NCBI RefSeq assembly: GCF_900110685.1
Contig: NZ_FOES01000015.1
Span: 1-54,112 of the forward strand
DNA length: 54,112 nucleotides
Source of the DNA: Piscibacillus halophilus
Lineage (GTDB): Bacteria > Bacillota > Bacilli > Bacillales > Alkalibacillaceae
Reading direction: 5' to 3'
Every line of letters begins with the position of its first letter. Position 1 is the first letter of the stretch. Below, piece by piece: positions 17,169 through 24,232 of this stretch. The position numbers and the translations under genes are program-made. The notes below the pieces were generated by a model, which saw only the letters and a program-made list of their open reading frames with translations, was not told the origin of the DNA and did not search any database.

Positions 17169-17414
17169 TTATAATAGATCCATTAGATCTTCCATTACAA
17201 TTAAAAACATAATGATAGCTGCTATAAAATATAAATAACCAGATTTGTAATGCCTATCCTTAACGTATTCAAATCCAACCATAAAAAACAACATCATCAT
17301 AAAAGAGAAAGTTACATATGTAGGTAAGTTACTATTATTTATAAAAAGATAATAAAAGCCACCTACCACTGCTATTATACCGAAGATTAAATTTATTATT
17401 TTAAGTAATTTCAA
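17169..17414 (-). CDS. Small membrane protein, DUF3953-like
   Basis: 81 residues with three hydrophobic helices (about 5-24, 32-50, 60-77) and short loops. Size, topology and the FMMMLFFMVGFEY segment recall the DUF3953 (YczI) family of unknown function; the assignment is from memory and tentative. The start is TTG, with GAGGG about 7 nt upstream; no ATG is available. It lies in the accessory patch and is flanked by TTAGTTGAA boxes. Confidence 0.65.
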   Translation of the reverse strand: MKLLKIINLIFGIIAVVGGFYYLFINNSNLPTYVTFSFMMMLFFMVGFEYVKDRHYKSGYLYFIAAIIMFLIVMEDLMDLL

Positions 17415-17450
17415 ACCCCGACCCTCATTTTAATCGACTTCAGTAACTAA

Positions 17451-17466
17451 CCGTTAGTTCAATATA
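17451..17466 (+). repeat. TTAGTTGAATAA box 2 (degenerate)
   Basis: CCGTTAGTTCAATATA, a degenerate copy of the box, just upstream (minus-strand sense) of the DUF3953-like gene. A related ACAATCGCCGTAGTTAATTG segment is at 18101-18120, and GCGATTG/CAATCGC arms are at 15546-15572. Confidence 0.45.
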
Positions 17467-17556
17467 TTTTCTACCTGACTGCTAACATTAATCTCCCCAT
17501 TTAGTTGATCAACGAGTGATTTACTTATTATCTCATGCTCCCATTTAGTAGATAAA

Positions 17557-18048
17557 TTATTCTTTCACATTTTCAATATCTGTTATAGGATTATTGTGAT
17601 TGGATGAATGTTCATCAAAAGCATGCCCTTCAACAAATGAGACAAAGTATTCATCATTTGATAGTTGTTTATAATTAGGTTCATTTTCTTTTTTAAAGAA
17701 AATAGTATATTCATTCCCATTCATTGAATTAAGTTCCCATGCTCCGCCTCTTTCCATATGAACATTCGCTGATAATTTAGCCGTAAAAAATTCTCCGTCA
17801 TCTTCCTTTAGTTCTCCAACAAAATATGTATTATCTCTAAATTGAGTAACTAAAATAGTTTCTTCTTTTTTCGTTGTAATAACCTCAACAGAACCCCTAA
17901 CGTCGTTATCCTCAATATAATGTTCTATTGCTTTTTCCTTACTTGAAAAATACTTATGTTCTCCCTCTGATTTGAACGGATTAACACGACAAGCCGTTAA
18001 TAGTGCCAATAACATTATTGCTATTAATAATAGTCGTATGTACTTAAT
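17557..18048 (-). CDS. Hypothetical lipoprotein, probable AUU start
   Basis: A lipobox LLTAC is followed by a mature part of about 145 residues (YFSSKEKAIEHYIEDNDV, later WELNSMNGNEYTIFFKKE). I do not recognise the family. The first ATG (18015) would leave only eight residues before the lipid cysteine and lacks a ribosome site. Reading 11 codons further gives (ATT)KYIRLLLIAIMLLALLTAC, a proper lipoprotein signal peptide, with AAAGGAGAT about 10 nt before the ATT at 18048. Either AUU is the start codon or a mutated ATG has damaged the gene. Confidence 0.6.
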   Translation of the reverse strand: MKYIRLLLIAIMLLALLTACRVNPFKSEGEHKYFSSKEKAIEHYIEDNDVRGSVEVITTKKEETILVTQFRDNTYFVGELKEDDGEFFTAKLSANVHMERGGAWELNSMNGNEYTIFFKKENEPNYKQLSNDEYFVSFVEGHAFDEHSSNHNNPITDIENVKE

Positions 18049-18136
18049 AAATACCTATCTCCTTTTAATTATTAGTATATAAAGCGACCGTTTTTATTGA
18101 ACAATCGCCGTAGTTAATTGAAAAAGAAAAACAAAT

Positions 18137-19156
18137 TTATACAATATCTATTTTACCCTTCAGCATTTGAGCTGTTATATTCTCGCCTTTAACCCAATCT
18201 TCAAAATTAAAATCTAAGATTTGATTACTTTGAGAAATGGTGGTCATGATTCTAGAATTTTGAAATGAGTACGATAACGTATGTAGGGTTCCAAACAAGT
18301 TATCGTAGTCAGTAAAAAATAAAGGTGAGCTTTTATCTTTGAAATTGTCAAACATTTCTTGATGTGTAATATTTTCGGTGGACATATCTTGGAGATAGCT
18401 ATCACGTTTTACCGAACCATCAATGGATAATCTATTTTTATTTATAAGGGTCTCATCTTGAAAATGGTTAACGCATGATAACGATGAATCTCCAAGCCTT
18501 ACAATCACAGTCTCAGGACTAGCTTCTACTACTGCTATGTTTCCATTATTGTCACCAAGTGAAAAGTTGTAACAAGCAGAATGTGGGATTTCTTTCAATA
18601 TTTGAATGGCATCATCAACAGAAGAACACATATCCAAAACGATTCTAATTGCTGTCCAAGGAGAAACACCTTTTGAGTAGCCATTATTACTTACAAAGTG
18701 TAATCCTATAACTAATCCTTCCTGATTGATTCCATCATGCCTGCCTAGAACTTGTAGATTATATCCAGCTGTTGCAAATGCTGATTCGGATTGAACTAAG
18801 CTAAAAATCCCATCATAAAGAGCAGGAGAAAAATCATAATTTCTAACATAATAATCTTTTGTTATAATCGCAGAACAACCCATAGCTTCTGTTTTTGGTA
18901 CATCGTATCCACTAAATAATGAAGCAGATTTCATAGTTGAAATTTCTAACCCACACGCTAATCCGTCTATCTCTTCAAGTAAATGAGGTGCAAAGTTTGA
19001 AAAGATAGACTTCAAGCTATTATAGTCTATTTCTGGTCTTGTAATTGAATCCAAAACAGTTAATAAAGGGTTATTCTTTAAATGCTTACCGAATTTATAT
19101 CCAATATTAAACGACGTATCTCTGGCTTGAATGACATTTACTAAGAGTTCCGACAT
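18137..19156 (-). CDS. C45-family autoproteolytic acyltransferase/hydrolase
   Basis: 339 residues. The segment MGCSAIITKDYYVRNYDFSP matches the acyl-CoA:6-aminopenicillanate acyltransferase (peptidase C45) family, in which a precursor cleaves itself before the Cys; that Cys then becomes the N-terminal nucleophile. Later conserved elements include GLVIGLHFVSN and the CVNHF segment. The gene may act on small linear amides; the substrate is unknown and no signal peptide is evident. The start follows AAGGGGG. It is monocistronic, in the accessory patch upstream of recX. Confidence 0.8.
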   Translation of the reverse strand: MSELLVNVIQARDTSFNIGYKFGKHLKNNPLLTVLDSITRPEIDYNSLKSIFSNFAPHLLEEIDGLACGLEISTMKSASLFSGYDVPKTEAMGCSAIITKDYYVRNYDFSPALYDGIFSLVQSESAFATAGYNLQVLGRHDGINQEGLVIGLHFVSNNGYSKGVSPWTAIRIVLDMCSSVDDAIQILKEIPHSACYNFSLGDNNGNIAVVEASPETVIVRLGDSSLSCVNHFQDETLINKNRLSIDGSVKRDSYLQDMSTENITHQEMFDNFKDKSSPLFFTDYDNLFGTLHTLSYSFQNSRIMTTISQSNQILDFNFEDWVKGENITAQMLKGKIDIV

Positions 19157-19188
19157 GAAGATCCCCCTTTATCTTATTTCATTAAGCT

Positions 19189-19205
19189 GCCCGATAGTTG
19201 AATAA
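19189..19205 (+). repeat. TTAGTTGAATAA box 3
   Basis: GCCCGATAGTTGAATAA, upstream of the C45-family gene; one base different from box 1 in its 12-nt core. Confidence 0.5.
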
Positions 19206-19304
19206 CATCCTTTAACTTATTTTACCATAATTATCTTAAAACCCCTTAAATCATTTACACAATTTATATTACATAAAGCCCTACATTTTACAACAATTTC
19301 ATAT

Positions 19305-19361
19305 AAAAAAGCAGTTCAATGAGGAAGACAAATTACTATTTTGTCCCCTCATTGAACCACT
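19305..19361 (-). terminator. recX terminator
   Basis: On the minus strand a long stem, GTGGTTCAATGAGG pairing with CCTCATTGAACTGC, extended by GACAAA/TTTGTC, is followed by TTTTTT. It directly follows recX. Confidence 0.9.
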
Positions 19362-19384
19362 TTACTGTCGAGATTACTTTTTAA

Positions 19385-20197
19385 TCACTCTTCTTCTTTT
19401 TCATCTAAAAATCGATTAATGAGGTCCATTGAAAAACCTTTTTGATAAAGCGATGCCATCACTTTTTGCTTTAATTGGAATCCTTCATGCTTACGAGCTT
19501 GTTTGGTCCAAACCTTTTCCCCTTGATAACGTATAGCGTCCATTTCCTCATCATCGTTGACCGTTAAATCAACCTCTTGTGAGGCTAATTCAATAGCTCC
19601 TTGTGTAAATCCCTTTTGTATTAATGACTGCTTTAATTGAATCAACTGCTGTTGGAACGACTTTTTCCGAGAAGTGGTTGATAACTTTTTCTCCATCATT
19701 TTAACGACTTTGTCCACTTCTTTCTCCACACTAAATTCTGAAAGAGCCTCCTCTATGTAAACTTCAGGAATACGCTTTTGAATGAGCTCTTGTTTAATTT
19801 TATTAGGACCTTTACTAGATGTATTCATCTTCGTTCTGACATAAGCCTTGCTGAACTGTAAATCATCGATTAACTTCTCATTTTCTAGTTTATGTATAAC
19901 CGTATCAATTGCATCTGGGGTCGCTTCTTTTTCTTTCAAGTAATCTATGATTTCTGATTTTGCCCTCATACGATAGCTTAAATAATTAATAGATAGGGTA
20001 TAGTATTGGTAAATTGCATCTTGTTCTTTGATCTCTTTTACTTGTTCTTCGGTTAATTCTAATCCTTTTCTAAGATGGAAACGAATCAGAATGTCTTCAT
20101 GCACACTAAATGTGTACTCATCTTTTCCATTGAGACTCTCAAAAATATTAAACCGATTTTTATTTTTCTTTTGTGTCGTGATTTTACTTATTTTCAT
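19385..20197 (-). CDS. recX: Regulatory protein RecX
   Basis: 270 residues, the usual length in Bacillus. RecX caps and inhibits RecA filaments. Three-helix tandem repeats are visible, for example YYTLSINYLSYRMRAKSEI, VIHKLENEKLIDDLQFSKAYV and the C-terminal VMASLYQKGFSMDLINRFLDE. I chose the second start (ATG 20197), 8 nt from AGGAG. It is the left partner of divergent yfhF, as in B. subtilis (yfhG-yfhF). Confidence 0.92.
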   Translation of the reverse strand: MKISKITTQKKNKNRFNIFESLNGKDEYTFSVHEDILIRFHLRKGLELTEEQVKEIKEQDAIYQYYTLSINYLSYRMRAKSEIIDYLKEKEATPDAIDTVIHKLENEKLIDDLQFSKAYVRTKMNTSSKGPNKIKQELIQKRIPEVYIEEALSEFSVEKEVDKVVKMMEKKLSTTSRKKSFQQQLIQLKQSLIQKGFTQGAIELASQEVDLTVNDDEEMDAIRYQGEKVWTKQARKHEGFQLKQKVMASLYQKGFSMDLINRFLDEKEEE

Positions 20198-20265
20198 CAC
20201 AAAAACTCCTAATAGGTGATTATCTACCTATATTATTATAGTATATATGTAAGGGGGACTGCTAC

Positions 20266-21171
20266 TTGAGAATTTTAATTGCTGGTGGAACGGGTTTTAT
20301 CGGAAACCGATTAACCGATTATTTTCAAAAGCAAGGTCATGAAATTTTCATCTTAACTCGCAACCCACATAAGCTCGAATATAAGGAAAGAGTATCTTAT
20401 ATTGAATGGCTCAATCCTCATAGTCAACCAGAAACTGAGTTAGACGAAATAGATGTCTGTATTAATTTAGCTGGTACATCGTTAAACAGCGGACGTTGGA
20501 CGAAGCAGAAAAAGCAACAAATCTTAGAAAGCCGCATGATTTCAACAAGAGAATTCTTACGGATTATGAATGCTTTACCTAATCAACCTGACGTCTTCAT
20601 TAATGCTTCTGCCATTGGGTATTATGGGACTTCTAAAGATACTGTTTTTACTGAAGATACAATCGTATCTGGGCACGACTTTTTGGCAGAGGTTTGTTCA
20701 GTATGGGAACAGGAAGCTCAAGAAGCTGAATCGATTGGTGTTCGAACCGTCATTACTCGCTTCGGGATCATCCTTGATCAAAAAGAAGGTGCCCTTCCGA
20801 AGATTGCCTTGCCTTATAAACTAATGTTTGGTGGGCCACTTGGAAATGGTGAGCAATGGATGTCTTGGATTCATATTGATGATGTCATCGGATCAATTGA
20901 ACACATTATACATTATCCAAACATTGAAGGGCCAGTTAATATCACTGCACCGACGCCTCAACGAAATAAAGAATTTGGAAAAACGTTAAGCAATGTATTA
21001 AGAAAACCTCATTCGTTACCCGCACCTTCATTTGCACTTCGCACCATTTTAGGTGATATGAGTATTTTAGTGTTGAAAGGTCAGTATGTTTATCCTCAAA
21101 AATTGGAGACATCAGGCTATCAATTTTATTATCCAACTTTACAAGAAGCTTTAGAAAAAATTTACACATAA
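20266..21171 (+). CDS. yfhF: YfhF, TIGR01777-family epimerase-like protein
   Basis: 301 residues. An extended-SDR Rossmann fold with N-terminal MRILIAGGTGFIGNRL, SAIGYYGTS (catalytic Tyr region) and the C-terminal DUF1731 segment (FALRTILGDMSILVLKGQYVYP). Function is unknown; relatives include E. coli YfcH. The start codon is TTG with AAGGGGGA 7 nt upstream. Divergent from recX. Its transcript is probably separate from the next gene, which has its own promoter. Confidence 0.9.
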   Translation: MRILIAGGTGFIGNRLTDYFQKQGHEIFILTRNPHKLEYKERVSYIEWLNPHSQPETELDEIDVCINLAGTSLNSGRWTKQKKQQILESRMISTREFLRIMNALPNQPDVFINASAIGYYGTSKDTVFTEDTIVSGHDFLAEVCSVWEQEAQEAESIGVRTVITRFGIILDQKEGALPKIALPYKLMFGGPLGNGEQWMSWIHIDDVIGSIEHIIHYPNIEGPVNITAPTPQRNKEFGKTLSNVLRKPHSLPAPSFALRTILGDMSILVLKGQYVYPQKLETSGYQFYYPTLQEALEKIYT

Positions 21172-21188
21172 ATTTAGTAAAAAACCTA

Positions 21189-21217
21189 TTTCCAAATCAG
21201 ATAAAATGTTGTATGAT
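21189..21217 (+). promoter_or_regulatory. Promoter of the tRNA-like leader and GNAT gene
   Basis: TTTCCA (21189-21194), a 17-nt spacer and TATGAT (21212-21217). The predicted start, near 21224, falls at the 5' edge of the structured leader, which supports both predictions. Confidence 0.6.
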
Positions 21218-21223
21218 TTGAGT

Positions 21224-21394
21224 ATAAATTAAGGGAAGGCAAATGGTGCGCCACTGCTTGTTTCAAGCAGTTCTAGTGGGTTCGATTCCCACCCCGAATT
21301 TTTGTGAGCAATTGATAAAAATTCGAGGGTGGTCGTGACCCAAATGTGCGCCAAATTCCTACGACAGCACCCTCAGCCAAGGAGGGTGTTTTTT
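21224..21394 (+). ncRNA. tRNA-like, switch-type leader RNA of a GNAT gene
   Basis: Cloverleaf: AAATT-aa-GGG (21226-21235) pairs with CCC-g-AATTT (21293-21301); 2-nt linker; D-like arm GGC/GCC with GG in the loop (21238-21252); anticodon-like arm CTGCT/AGCAG with 7-nt loop (21254-21270); 5-nt variable loop; perfect T arm GTGGG-TTCGATT-CCCAC (21276-21292). Alternative helix: 21289-21303 with 21317-21332 (15 bp, one bulged A), which breaks the T arm and acceptor. CACCCTC (21368-21374) pairs either with 21325-21331 (extended by GTCGT/ACGAC) or with GAGGGTG (21382-21388), which is the ribosome binding site and is followed by six Ts. Predicted: cloverleaf on, ribosome site free; cloverleaf off, site hidden or transcript terminated. 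The ligand is unknown. Confidence 0.7.
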
Positions 21395-21946
21395 ATGCTT
21401 AAAAAAAGAGATTTACACGATGCCCCGATTCTTTTCCCACTTTTGAATGATCTAGCTGTTAAACCTTATGTGCGAGAAAAGGCTGAGACAATAGAAGAAT
21501 ATTATTTTTTCCTTAACAAAATGATGATTCAGGAAGAGAATGGTGAGCTCATTTCTCGTACGATTGTTGACGAATGGGATGCACCAATTGGAGCCATTAC
21601 TTTATACGACACCCAAGATCAGATGGGGTTTCTTGCGACATGGATCGGCAAGCCATACTTTGGTAAGGGGTATAACCAATATGCGAAAGATTTATTTCTG
21701 CGTGAGCTTTTTTTAGAAAAAGATATTGAAATTGTTTTCTTAAAAGTGAATAAAGTGAATGAGCGTTCACTTAATGCTATGAAAAAAATTGAATATGCTG
21801 TTCATGCAAGTGAGCACTACCCAGCAATACATGAACAAATCAACCGTGGTTCCAAAAAATATGAACTCTTTGCGATTTATAAAGATGCATTTATTTTCCA
21901 CTTACATGAACAAGAACAAGATACGTACGGTGAACTCGAAGCATAA
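21395..21946 (+). CDS. GNAT acetyltransferase controlled by the tRNA-like leader
   Basis: 183 residues of the Acetyltransf_3 type. The acetyl-CoA loop is seen in KPYFGKGYNQYAKD, followed by IVFLKVNKVNERSLNAMKKI. The substrate is unknown. Given the leader, an aminoacyl-tRNA or tRNA-related substrate is worth considering, since several GNAT enzymes acetylate aminoacyl-tRNA; this is inference. The frame can be opened at 21329, but only ATG 21395 has a ribosome site (AAGGAGG, 9 nt upstream). A strong terminator follows, so it is monocistronic. Confidence 0.88.
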   Translation: MLKKRDLHDAPILFPLLNDLAVKPYVREKAETIEEYYFFLNKMMIQEENGELISRTIVDEWDAPIGAITLYDTQDQMGFLATWIGKPYFGKGYNQYAKDLFLRELFLEKDIEIVFLKVNKVNERSLNAMKKIEYAVHASEHYPAIHEQINRGSKKYELFAIYKDAFIFHLHEQEQDTYGELEA

Positions 21947-21986
21947 ATAACTCTTCAGCTAAACCCATTAGCTGAAGAGTTATTTT
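21946..21986 (+). terminator. GNAT gene terminator
   Basis: A perfect 15-bp stem, AATAACTCTTCAGCT with its complement, loop of nine, then TTTT. It starts at the stop codon. Confidence 0.92.
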
Positions 21987-22103
21987 ATGTTCTAATTAAG
22001 AACATTTGTATTAATGTTATAAAACACATCTTGCATTAATACTATTTTACGTTTAGTGTTAAAATATTCCACAAATCTACTAAATTAGGGTGCGAGTAAA
22101 TAT

Positions 22104-22523
22104 ATGTCTAGTAAAATTGCTACAAATATACGTTACTTTCGAGAGCTAAATGATTGGACACAATTGCAGTTAGCGAAGAAATTAAATGTATCCAGATCCA
22201 ATATTACGAAATGGGAAAATGAATCAGCTATCCCAGATTTGAATACATTAATCAAAATTAGTAATCTCTTTTCGATCTCATTAGATCAATTAGTGGGAAA
22301 AAGTCTCTCTGATGATTTTCTATTAAAGGAGTTTGAAAGAGTCTATTCCTTAGATACTGAGGACGAACGTGACCAACAAGAAATTATTAAAGCTATTGAC
22401 CTACTTAAGAAAAACAAAACCTTACTCCACGATTTAACAAAACTATCCCAACTCCCTGTACGAAAACAAAAATCCGTTATCAATATATTGAAATCGATCA
22501 TACAAGAAATGAACCGTGTATAA
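22104..22523 (+). CDS. XRE-family transcriptional regulator
   Basis: 139 residues. The N-terminal helix-turn-helix (about 5-60) reads WTQLQLAKKLNVSRSNITKWENE, a standard Cro/C1 domain that binds DNA as a dimer. The C-terminal 70 residues are helical and charged, without a recognised domain. The ribosome site is weak (AGGGTG at long spacing). There is no phage or toxin partner beside it, so the target is unknown. AT-rich composition and lack of a B. subtilis counterpart suggest acquisition. Confidence 0.87.
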   Translation: MSSKIATNIRYFRELNDWTQLQLAKKLNVSRSNITKWENESAIPDLNTLIKISNLFSISLDQLVGKSLSDDFLLKEFERVYSLDTEDERDQQEIIKAIDLLKKNKTLLHDLTKLSQLPVRKQKSVINILKSIIQEMNRV

Positions 22524-22526
22524 TTA

Positions 22527-22580
22527 AAAGGGGTGTTCGGATTGTCATGTATATGACTAACAATATAAGGCATCCCTTTA
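22527..22580 (+). terminator. Terminator after the XRE gene
   Basis: AAAGGGGTG pairs with CATCCCTTT (with a G-T pair), enclosing an inner GTCAT/ATGAC hairpin. T-rich sequence follows. Confidence 0.6.
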
Positions 22581-22636
22581 TATATTTACTTGTCAAATAA
22601 CCCACCAGTTTGTTTAAGTACATTTGAAACCAAACG

Positions 22637-22867
22637 TTATCCAAAGTGATTATGAAACCACCAAACAATAAGAATCATACTTACTACTCCCAAAATTGTA
22701 GTACTCACAATCCACCAAATTATGGATTTAGCTTTTGTTGAGCTTTCCTCGTCTTCCATATTTGCTGTTATAAAAGCGAGTTTGCCTTCCATACCTTTTT
22801 TCATAGAAGCAAGAACAACAAATCCAATTATTATGAAACCAATAGTTATCCAGAGTAATAAGTCCAC
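22637..22867 (-). CDS. Small two-helix membrane protein
   Basis: 76 residues: a first helix (about 3-21), a charged loop with EGKLAFITANMEDEESSTKAK, and a second helix (about 48-69). The start is GTG with AGAGGGG at good spacing. I do not recognise the family. It faces the XRE gene convergently. A TTAGTTGAACAA box lies 60 bp upstream. Confidence 0.7.
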   Translation of the reverse strand: MDLLLWITIGFIIIGFVVLASMKKGMEGKLAFITANMEDEESSTKAKSIIWWIVSTTILGVVSMILIVWWFHNHFG

Positions 22868-22925
22868 CTTTATCCCCTCTTTCTTGTGATTAAGTTCCTT
22901 TCAATCTTCTTTATTCAATGATCCT

Positions 22926-22942
22926 GCTCGTTAGTTGAACAA
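22926..22942 (+). repeat. TTAGTTGAATAA box 4
   Basis: GCTCGTTAGTTGAACAA, almost identical to box 1 although 5.8 kb away and on the other side of recX-yfhF. Confidence 0.6.
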
Positions 22943-23065
22943 ACAGCCATGTTTATAGCGTGAATCTAGTTAACCTAAGTGTATCATATGTTCCCATATT
23001 TTGTATTAAATACCCTTTAATCAACAAGCATTCAGGAAATAGAACTCGTCCGAACCTTTTATTTA

Positions 23066-23092
23066 TGAAACTTTTAATCTATAAAAATCGTA
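23066..23092 (+). promoter_or_regulatory. ECF-sigma-type promoter of yxlEFG
   Basis: TGAAAC (23066-23071) followed by TTTT, a 17-nt spacer and CGTA (23089-23092). This matches the TGAAAC...CGTA pattern of Bacillus sigma-W/X-type promoters. It lies 35 nt before yxlE. No ECF sigma gene is in the window, so the factor must act in trans. Confidence 0.6.
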
Positions 23093-23126
23093 AATCAAAC
23101 GTATAAATGTCTTGGGGGTGGTCATA

Positions 23127-23321
23127 ATGGAAATAAACCGAGATTTAATTCTACTACTTTTACCAATTATCATTCTTCAACTTATTTTATTAAGTATCGC
23201 CATAATAGATTTAATACGTAATGAACAAACCAATGGTCCGAAATGGATTTGGGCACTCGTTATTATTCTGATTAATATCGTCGGGCCAATCATTTATTTG
23301 ATATTTGGAAGGAGGCCATAA
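23127..23321 (+). CDS. yxlE: YxlE-like PLDc_N membrane protein
   Basis: 64 residues, two hydrophobic helices with the PLDc_N (PLD nuclease N-terminal) pattern: LIRNEQTNGPKWIWALVIIL then VGPIIYLIFGRRP. In B. subtilis the equivalent YxlE belongs to the sigY operon (sigY-yxlC-D-E-F-G). I chose ATG 23127 after GGGGGTGG rather than the earlier in-frame codon. The next gene starts 2 nt after the stop, so translation is coupled. Confidence 0.85.
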   Translation: MEINRDLILLLLPIIILQLILLSIAIIDLIRNEQTNGPKWIWALVIILINIVGPIIYLIFGRRP

Positions 23322-23323
23322 GT

Positions 23324-24232
23324 GTGGAATTGTTACACGCTAATCAATTAACAAAAAAGTATAAAGAGAACTCAGTCATTCAAGATGTCTCATTTACACT
23401 GGAACACGGTCGCTGTGTCGCTTTATTAGGTCCAAATGGTTCTGGAAAAACGACGACTCTAAGAATGCTTGCTGGATTTATTAAACCAACTGAAGGAACC
23501 ATTGCCTTTAATGATGAAAGTCTATCAAGAGATTTCCGTCAACACGTTGGATACCTACCTCAATTCCCGGTCTTTTATGACTGGATGACAGGTAAAGAAT
23601 TCTTAGTTTATTCAGGCCAACTAGCTCATTTATCAAAAAGTGAGGCTAGGAAACGAGCAGATGAATTATTAGAATTAGTCAATCTGAAAGAGGTTAGAAA
23701 ATTACGCATCTCAAAATACTCTGGAGGGATGAAGCAACGGCTCGGAATTGCTCAAGCTCTCATTCATTCACCTAAACTCATCATTTTAGATGAGCCAGCT
23801 TCAGCCTTAGATCCAATTGGACGTCGTGAAGTCCTTAACTTGATGCGGGAACTTAAAAAAGACTCTACCATCCTGTTTTCAACTCATATATTAAATGATG
23901 CAGAAGAAGTGAGTGATGAGATTCTACTTTTAAATAACGGAAATGTTATTGAACAAGGAAGTATGCATGAATTAGAATCCGTTCAAAACACAGTTACGTT
24001 AAAGCTAGCATTTTCTGATGAACCAAAATTTATTGAGGAACGTTTAAAAGAAATTGAGTCTGTCTTTAAAGTTCATCGTGTACAAGATGATTTTCTTTTA
24101 ACCGTTCATGATTTACAAACAGCACGGAAACAATTACTTGAAGTCGTTCATAATGAAGATTGGCAGTTAACGAAATTCGAAGTCGCTAAAACGTCTCTTG
24201 AAGATTTATTTATGAAGGCGGTGAAAGAATAA
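23324..24232 (+). CDS. yxlF: YxlF-like ABC transporter ATPase
   Basis: 302 residues. Walker A GPNGSGKTT, signature YSGGMKQRLG and Walker B LIILDEPASALD, with the switch His in FSTHILNDAEEV. The C-terminal 80 residues form the small domain common in ABC-2 exporters. The start is GTG with GGAAGGAGG. The last codon overlaps the next ATG (TAATG). It works with YxlG; the substrate is unknown. Confidence 0.9.
   Translation: MELLHANQLTKKYKENSVIQDVSFTLEHGRCVALLGPNGSGKTTTLRMLAGFIKPTEGTIAFNDESLSRDFRQHVGYLPQFPVFYDWMTGKEFLVYSGQLAHLSKSEARKRADELLELVNLKEVRKLRISKYSGGMKQRLGIAQALIHSPKLIILDEPASALDPIGRREVLNLMRELKKDSTILFSTHILNDAEEVSDEILLLNNGNVIEQGSMHELESVQNTVTLKLAFSDEPKFIEERLKEIESVFKVHRVQDDFLLTVHDLQTARKQLLEVVHNEDWQLTKFEVAKTSLEDLFMKAVKE

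Noticed and set aside
21226-21302. A functional tRNA gene (anticodon TTT)
   Set aside because: Acceptor stem has an internal loop, U33 is replaced by G, position 37 is C and there is no 3' CCA; the T-arm strand is also part of a competing helix. Treated as a tRNA-like domain.
21325-21338. T-box riboswitch
   Set aside because: Only part of the T-box sequence matches, and stem I, specifier loop and the required length upstream are absent.
21329-21394. N-terminal extension of the GNAT protein from 21329
   Set aside because: No ribosome site, and the bases form switch strands; ATG 21395 follows AAGGAGG and fits the family N-terminus.
22104-22867. Toxin-antitoxin pair (XRE protein plus small membrane protein)
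   Set aside because: The genes are convergent with a terminator between them and the XRE protein is longer than usual antitoxins; no toxin domain recognised.
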